Shown piece after piece: positions 59,986 through 64,000 of a stretch of 64,000 nt of DNA. Position numbers and translations under genes: made by a program. The DNA is from Berryella intestinalis. Lineage in GTDB: Bacteria; Actinomycetota; Coriobacteriia; Coriobacteriales; Eggerthellaceae. The stretch covers positions 1,116,001 to 1,180,000 of the forward strand of contig NZ_CP009302.1 of the NCBI RefSeq assembly GCF_000814825.1, in the 5' to 3' direction. Below the pieces are notes generated by a model. The model saw only the letters and a list, made by a program, of their open reading frames with translations. It ran no database searches and was not told the DNA's origin. Numbering within the stretch: position 1 is the stretch's first letter; each line of letters starts with the position of its first letter.

Positions 59986-61404
59986 CTAGGCCCCGATCCG
60001 TCGCGAGAACCGCGCGCACGCTTCGACGAACCGGTTCGCCAACCGGGGATCGGAGCATAGGTTCACGTGGGGAAAGCCGGCGTACATCGTCGGCGTCGCA
60101 TGCCCGCACTCCCACGAGCGGTCGCTGCGGGGCTTGCGCGCCGTCAGGTCGGCACCCGCGCAATCGCTGTCCCAGTAGTGGAACTCGTGCGCTCGGACGG
60201 CCTCCCCTTCCCTGAACAGCAGCGAGTCGCCATGGGGGTGCAGGTTCGCGTATCCGAAGCGCCTCGATCGCCCGGCGGGAAACGCGGTGCCCTCGATGAC
60301 GCCCGCGCCGGAAAACCGGTTGCGCTGCGCGTCCTCGATGAACTCGTGCAGGTACATGAACCCGCCGCACTCGGCGATGACGGGCATCCCCGCCGATGCC
60401 GCCTCGCGCACGCTGCGGCGCATCGAGGCGTTCGCTTCCAGCCGCGCGGCGTGCAGTTCGGGATACCCCCCGCCCAAATACAGCCCGGACGCGTCCGCCG
60501 GAAGGCAGGGATCCGACAGCGGGGAAAACCTCCGTATCGTGCATCCCCGCTGTTCGAGCGCGAAGAGCGCATCGGCGTAATAGAAGCAGAACGCCTCGTC
60601 GGACGCCACGGCGACCGACACCCCCTCGAAGCGGGGCGCATCCGATCGCACGGTCGATCCGCCGGCGACGCGGCCCCCCTCCGGCAGCCCGTCGCCTGAA
60701 ACATCGAGCGCACCCGCCCCGTTTGCAAGCGCTATCAGCCCCTCCACATCCACATGGGCCTCGACCGCATCGGCCAGCCGGTCGATCTTCGCATCGATCC
60801 CGGCGATCTCGGATGCGGGGACCAGGCCCAGGTGCCTGCTGTCGAACCCGACGTCTTCGAGCGGGGGGAGATACCCCGCGACCGCAACGCCGCACTCGTC
60901 TTCGATCAGCTGCTTCATGCGGGGGAAAAACGCATCCGAACAGCGGTTCACGATCACGCTTGCGATGTTGGACGGCGCGCGCAGCCCCAAAAACCCCCGA
61001 ACCTCGGCCGCCGCCGACAGCGCGCGGCCCCGTCCGTCGACGACGAGGACCGTCGGCGTCGAAGTCGCGACCGCCAGATCCCACGACGACGCCTCGTCGC
61101 TCGTCGCTATCCCGTCGTAATAGCCCATCGCGCCTTCGATGACAGCGATGTCGCATCCGCGCGCGTTGCGCGCAAGCGATGCGCGAACGCCGTCGCGCCC
61201 CAGCAAGAACAGATCGAGATTGCGGCCCGCAGCACCCGTCACCCGCTCGAGGAACAGCGGGTCGACGTAGTCGGGACCGTTCTTGAATGCGGCGACCGAC
61301 AGCCCGCGGCGCTGAAGCGCCCGGATGATGCCGCAGGTCAAAGATGTTTTCCCGACGTTCGACCCTGTCGATGCCACCAGCAGCCGCGAAATTCCCACTA
61401 GCAT
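59986..61404 (-). CDS. cbiA: Cobyrinic acid a,c-diamide synthase CbiA
   Basis: 472-aa glutamine amidotransferase. The P-loop is LLVASTGSNVGKTSLTCGI, followed by FKNGPDYVDPLFLERVTG, AVIEGAMGYYDGI and glutaminase motifs LYLGGGYPELHAARL and VIAECGGFMYLHEFI (catalytic Cys). It amidates the a and c side chains. The full-length frame is open upstream; ATG 61404, overlapping the cbiET stop by 7 bases, begins the domain. It is preceded by cbiET and followed 2 bases later by cbiB. Confidence 0.94.
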   Translation of the reverse strand: MLVGISRLLVASTGSNVGKTSLTCGIIRALQRRGLSVAAFKNGPDYVDPLFLERVTGAAGRNLDLFLLGRDGVRASLARNARGCDIAVIEGAMGYYDGIATSDEASSWDLAVATSTPTVLVVDGRGRALSAAAEVRGFLGLRAPSNIASVIVNRCSDAFFPRMKQLIEDECGVAVAGYLPPLEDVGFDSRHLGLVPASEIAGIDAKIDRLADAVEAHVDVEGLIALANGAGALDVSGDGLPEGGRVAGGSTVRSDAPRFEGVSVAVASDEAFCFYYADALFALEQRGCTIRRFSPLSDPCLPADASGLYLGGGYPELHAARLEANASMRRSVREAASAGMPVIAECGGFMYLHEFIEDAQRNRFSGAGVIEGTAFPAGRSRRFGYANLHPHGDSLLFREGEAVRAHEFHYWDSDCAGADLTARKPRSDRSWECGHATPTMYAGFPHVNLCSDPRLANRFVEACARFSRRIGA

Positions 61405-62627
61405 GGGCCGCCCCCGACCGCAATCAGGTACACCGGGTTGTTCGCCATCATCATGTGGGACGACCCCACCTGCCGGGCCCGGGCGACCGACACGCTGACG
61501 ACGTCGGCGCCCTCTATCCCGCGTGCGCGAAGCGCATCCAGGGTCCCCGACAGCGTCTCGATCACGATAGCCGACACCACGATGCGGGCCCGCGGGTTCG
61601 CTTCGAGCGCGGCATCGATGATCTCGGCGATGCGACCCGCCGACCCGCCGACGAACACGCAGTCGGGAGCAGGCAGGCCCGCCAGGGCAACGGGTGCCCG
61701 CCCCTCGACCACAGAAACGTTCGACGCTCCGAACCGCTCGGCGTTGCGCGCGATAAGCCCGCAGGCCTCGGGGTTGCGCTCGATGGCGAACACCCGGCCT
61801 TCGGGCGCGGCAAGCGCGCACTCGACGGACACCGATCCGGTGCCCGCACCCACATCCCATACCGTCGCGTCGGCGGAAATGCGCAGCTTAGACACGGCCA
61901 GCACGCGCACCTCCTCCTTGGTCATGGGCACCTCTGCGCGCTCGAAATCGCCGTCGGACAAACACGGTGCCCCGAACGGCCGGGAAAGAGGGCGCTCGTT
62001 CAGCGCCACCATGACCGCCAGGTCGCCGAAGCGCTCCTGCGCCACCCGATGGGCGGGACCGGACACGATGCGCTCGCCCCGGGCGCCGAGGTTCTCGCCC
62101 GCATGCACCGCCACATCCCCCAGCCCCGCCTCGACCAGCGATGCGCACAGATCGTGCACGCGCGTATCCCCCCCGGTCAGAAAGAAGGTCTTCGCATGGG
62201 TCCTCACCGCGCCCGGCGCGTTGCAGGCCCTACCGTGCGCAGACACCAGATGCGCGTCGTGCCACGGCATGCCCAGCTTGGCGAAGAACGCCTGAACCGA
62301 CGACACGCCGGGAACCAACTCGACCGAGCAGCTCTCGATGCGCGCGAGCCGGGAGGAAAGCAGGCGGGCGCCGCTGTAGAAGCCGACGTCGCCCGACATG
62401 AGGATCGCCGCCGCGCTCGCCTCTCCGCGACACGCGGCCGCCTCGAGCTCTTCGACGATCCGATCCATCCCAATCAGCGCCATGCATCGGGCGCCCGAAT
62501 CGGGCGGAACGAGATCGAGCAGACGCCGCGCTCCGATGACCAGGTCGCTTTCGCGCAGCGCACGCGAGCCGGCAGCGGTGAGCGTACCGGAATCGCCCAT
62601 GCCGGCGCCGATGATGAAAACCCTCAT
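61398..62627 (-). CDS. cbiET: Fused CbiE-CbiT precorrin methyltransferase/decarboxylase
   Basis: 409 aa. The CbiE half (about 1-200) is a tetrapyrrole methylase: VFIIGAGMGDSGTLTAAGS, ILMSGDVGFYSGARLLSS and LVPGVSSVQAFFAKLG. The CbiT half (about 210-409) is a Rossmann methyltransferase: MTKEEVRVLAVSKLRISADA, VWDVGAGTGSVSVECALAAP, FAIERNPEA and VFVGGSAGRIAEIIDAAL. Together they methylate C5 and C15 and decarboxylate C12, as in the CobL fusion. ATG 62627 follows GGGGAGGAAG and overlaps the cbiJ stop. Confidence 0.94.
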   Translation of the reverse strand: MRVFIIGAGMGDSGTLTAAGSRALRESDLVIGARRLLDLVPPDSGARCMALIGMDRIVEELEAAACRGEASAAAILMSGDVGFYSGARLLSSRLARIESCSVELVPGVSSVQAFFAKLGMPWHDAHLVSAHGRACNAPGAVRTHAKTFFLTGGDTRVHDLCASLVEAGLGDVAVHAGENLGARGERIVSGPAHRVAQERFGDLAVMVALNERPLSRPFGAPCLSDGDFERAEVPMTKEEVRVLAVSKLRISADATVWDVGAGTGSVSVECALAAPEGRVFAIERNPEACGLIARNAERFGASNVSVVEGRAPVALAGLPAPDCVFVGGSAGRIAEIIDAALEANPRARIVVSAIVIETLSGTLDALRARGIEGADVVSVSVARARQVGSSHMMMANNPVYLIAVGGGPC

Positions 62628-63424
62628 CTCGCTTCCTCCCCTTCGATCATGCCGTCGATACGGCGAAACACCTCGGCCAGCGTCACGCCCCCCTCGCTGC
62701 GGGGACGGCTCACCACCACGCACGCGACGCCGCAGCTGCGCGCGGCGTCGACCTTCTCTTGGAATCCGCCGTGGACGCCGGCCGATTTGGTGACCATCGC
62801 CGCGATGTCGTACTCGCGCAGAATAGCCTCGTTGAGCTGCTGGGAAAACGGCCCCTGGACGGCGATGACGTGGCTTGCCGGCAATCCGGCCGCCCGCGCG
62901 GCGGACAGCGACTCGCCCACGGGAAGCACGCGCGCCCACACCCGCTCGGCGAAACCCCGTATGTGGCGCGCATAGACGCCGAGATCCTTGGAGCCCGTCG
63001 TCAGCAGCACGTTTCCCCCTATGCGATTTAGGCGGTTCACCGCTTCGGCGGCCGCCTCGGCCGAGGGGACCGCTATCTGCGAGTCGGACGGCACGTCTCG
63101 CCTCTCCACGCGCATATACGGCACGCCCGCGATCGACGAGGCCTCCCTGATGTTGGCCGTCGCCTCGGCGGCGTAGGGATGCGTGCAGTCCACGACCGCG
63201 TCGAAGGGCCCTCCCGGCGCATCGCAGGCGCAGCCCTGCATGAGGCCGACCATGCCTTCGACGTCCAGGCGCGCGAAGAGCGCCGAGACGTTTTCCGCCG
63301 TCGGCAGAAGCGACGCGCCGTATTCCGTCGCGCAGCTGGCCGCAAGCTCGATGCCGGGCGCGCCGGCGTAGCGCTCGACCAGCTGGCGGCCCTCGGTCGT
63401 TCCCGCGAACACCAGCACCCTCAT
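62624..63424 (-). CDS. cbiJ: Precorrin-6A/cobalt-precorrin-6A reductase CbiJ/CobK
   Basis: 266 aa. The N-terminal VLVFAGTTEGRQLVERYAG, then VVDCTHPYAAEATANIREAS and VLLTTGSKDLGVYARHIRGF, and the C-terminal VTKSAGVHGGFQEKVDAARS, are all CobK/CbiJ motifs. It reduces one double bond of the macrocycle. ATG 63424 overlaps the cbiH stop by 4 bases. Confidence 0.92.
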   Translation of the reverse strand: MRVLVFAGTTEGRQLVERYAGAPGIELAASCATEYGASLLPTAENVSALFARLDVEGMVGLMQGCACDAPGGPFDAVVDCTHPYAAEATANIREASSIAGVPYMRVERRDVPSDSQIAVPSAEAAAEAVNRLNRIGGNVLLTTGSKDLGVYARHIRGFAERVWARVLPVGESLSAARAAGLPASHVIAVQGPFSQQLNEAILREYDIAAMVTKSAGVHGGFQEKVDAARSCGVACVVVSRPRSEGGVTLAEVFRRIDGMIEGEEAR

Positions 63425-64000
63425 CGGACGAGCCCCGTATCGTACCCGCGCGGCGTGACCATGCGCCCTGCGACCAAGCGCGTCTGCGAGTTCCCAATGA
63501 ACACGGTGGTGAACATATCGACCGGCTGGTCGCGCAGCTCCTCCAGGGTCAGCACCCGCGACTCCTCGCCCGCCCGGGCGATGTTGCGCACATAGCCGCA
63601 CACGGTGGCGGGGTCCTTCGACTCCAGCAGGATGTCGCAGGCGCGGCGCAGGTAGTCGGAGCGCTTGCGCGACGAGGGGTTGTACAGGCACAGCGCGAAG
63701 TCGGCACGAGCTGCCGCATCGAGGCGCGAAGCGATGGTATCCCAAGGCGTGAGCAGGTCGGATAGCGATACGACCGCAAAATCGTGCATGAGCGGCGCGC
63801 CCAGGACGGCCGCGCCGGCGACAGCCGCCGTCACGCCGGCCACCACTTCGATCTCCATCGGATCGAAATCCCGGGCCAGCTCGAAGCACAGGCCCGCCAT
63901 CCCGTAGACGCCCGCGTCGCCCGAGCACACCATGGCCACCTCGCGACCCGCCGCAGCCTGGGCAAGCGCGGCGCGGCAGCGCTCGACTTCCGAGCGCATG
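63421..64000 (-). CDS. cbiH: Precorrin-3B C17-methyltransferase CbiH/CobJ, 5' end cut by window
   Basis: At least 192 aa visible, with the N-terminal 50 or so residues beyond the right edge; the Met at 63999 is internal. Tetrapyrrole-methylase motifs are VAMVCSGDAGVYGMAGLCFE, VVAGVTAAVAGAAVLGAPL, HDFAVVSLSDLLTPWD and ALCLYNPSSRKRSDYL, and the typical end is TVFIGNSQTRLVAGRMVTPR. It methylates C17 with ring contraction. It is the first visible gene of the minus-strand cobalamin unit, whose promoter and any cobalamin riboswitch lie outside. Confidence 0.92.
   Translation of the reverse strand, partial: MRSEVERCRAALAQAAAGREVAMVCSGDAGVYGMAGLCFELARDFDPMEIEVVAGVTAAVAGAAVLGAPLMHDFAVVSLSDLLTPWDTIASRLDAAARADFALCLYNPSSRKRSDYLRRACDILLESKDPATVCGYVRNIARAGEESRVLTLEELRDQPVDMFTTVFIGNSQTRLVAGRMVTPRGYDTGLVR

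Noticed and set aside
1-64000. tRNA or rRNA genes, insertion sequences, prophage genes, CRISPR arrays
   Set aside because: I saw no tRNA T-loop/acceptor patterns, transposase or integrase motifs, or regularly spaced repeats. A tRNAscan or CRISPR-finder run would settle this.

Overview
The window is high-GC bacterial DNA with dense, mostly operonic coding. It carries many lipobox-bearing (LxGC-type) secreted proteins, a CWB2-type cell-wall-binding hydrolase, type III glutamine synthetase, a lipoprotein-anchored periplasmic-type nitrate reductase, multiheme cytochromes and an apparently anaerobic-type cobalamin pathway. Together these suggest a monoderm anaerobic actinobacterium of the Coriobacteriia, most likely Eggerthellaceae. 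That placement is an inference from gene content; I cannot name a genus.

Left part (1-13 kb). A HerA/YjgR-like ATPase, cut by the window edge, lies divergent from a polar amino-acid ABC importer (two permeases, ATPase, lipoprotein). Then come type III glutamine synthetase, a DUF2130 protein, a hotdog thioesterase, an orphan MetQ-like lipoprotein, an unrecognised 178-aa protein behind a long inverted repeat, and an EamA-type exporter. A PstSCAB phosphate importer follows at 12.3-15.7 kb.

Middle part (15.8-38 kb). This holds a CWB2/glucosaminidase wall hydrolase, a thioredoxin-reductase-like flavoprotein without its CxxC, an MMPL transporter, a small lipoprotein, a LysR protein reduced to its DNA-binding half, a DUF2339 membrane protein, and an OmpR/histidine-kinase pair divergent from a BceAB-type ABC system. 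The most interesting stretch is 30.7-35.1 kb. A Trm9-like methyltransferase is divergent from bacterial Elp3 across a 40-base gap filled by a palindrome. It is followed by Pfs nucleosidase, LuxS and QueD, which together look like a wobble-base tRNA-modification group with its own SAM-by-product recycling. An alanine/sodium symporter and serine acetyltransferase follow.

Fatty-acid synthesis (38-47.2 kb). A single minus-strand operon runs acpP-fabK-fabD-fabG-fabF-fabZ-accDA behind a MarR/FabT-like regulator, with fabH divergent. Two matching palindromes flank the regulator. AccD and AccA are one polypeptide, with an apparently degenerate biotin-carboxylase N-terminal domain in front.

Nitrate and cobalamin (47.3-64 kb). 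A plus-strand napG-A-B-D-H-cytochrome operon converges with a minus-strand unit. That unit runs from the right edge through cobalamin genes (cbiH, cbiJ, cbiET, cbiA, cbiB, cbiP, cbiC, cbiL) and, by an ATGA stop/start overlap, into narK and a GAF-type histidine kinase plus NarL-type regulator. Nitrate uptake and sensing therefore appear coupled to the cobalamin operon. I saw no tRNA, rRNA, insertion sequence or CRISPR array.
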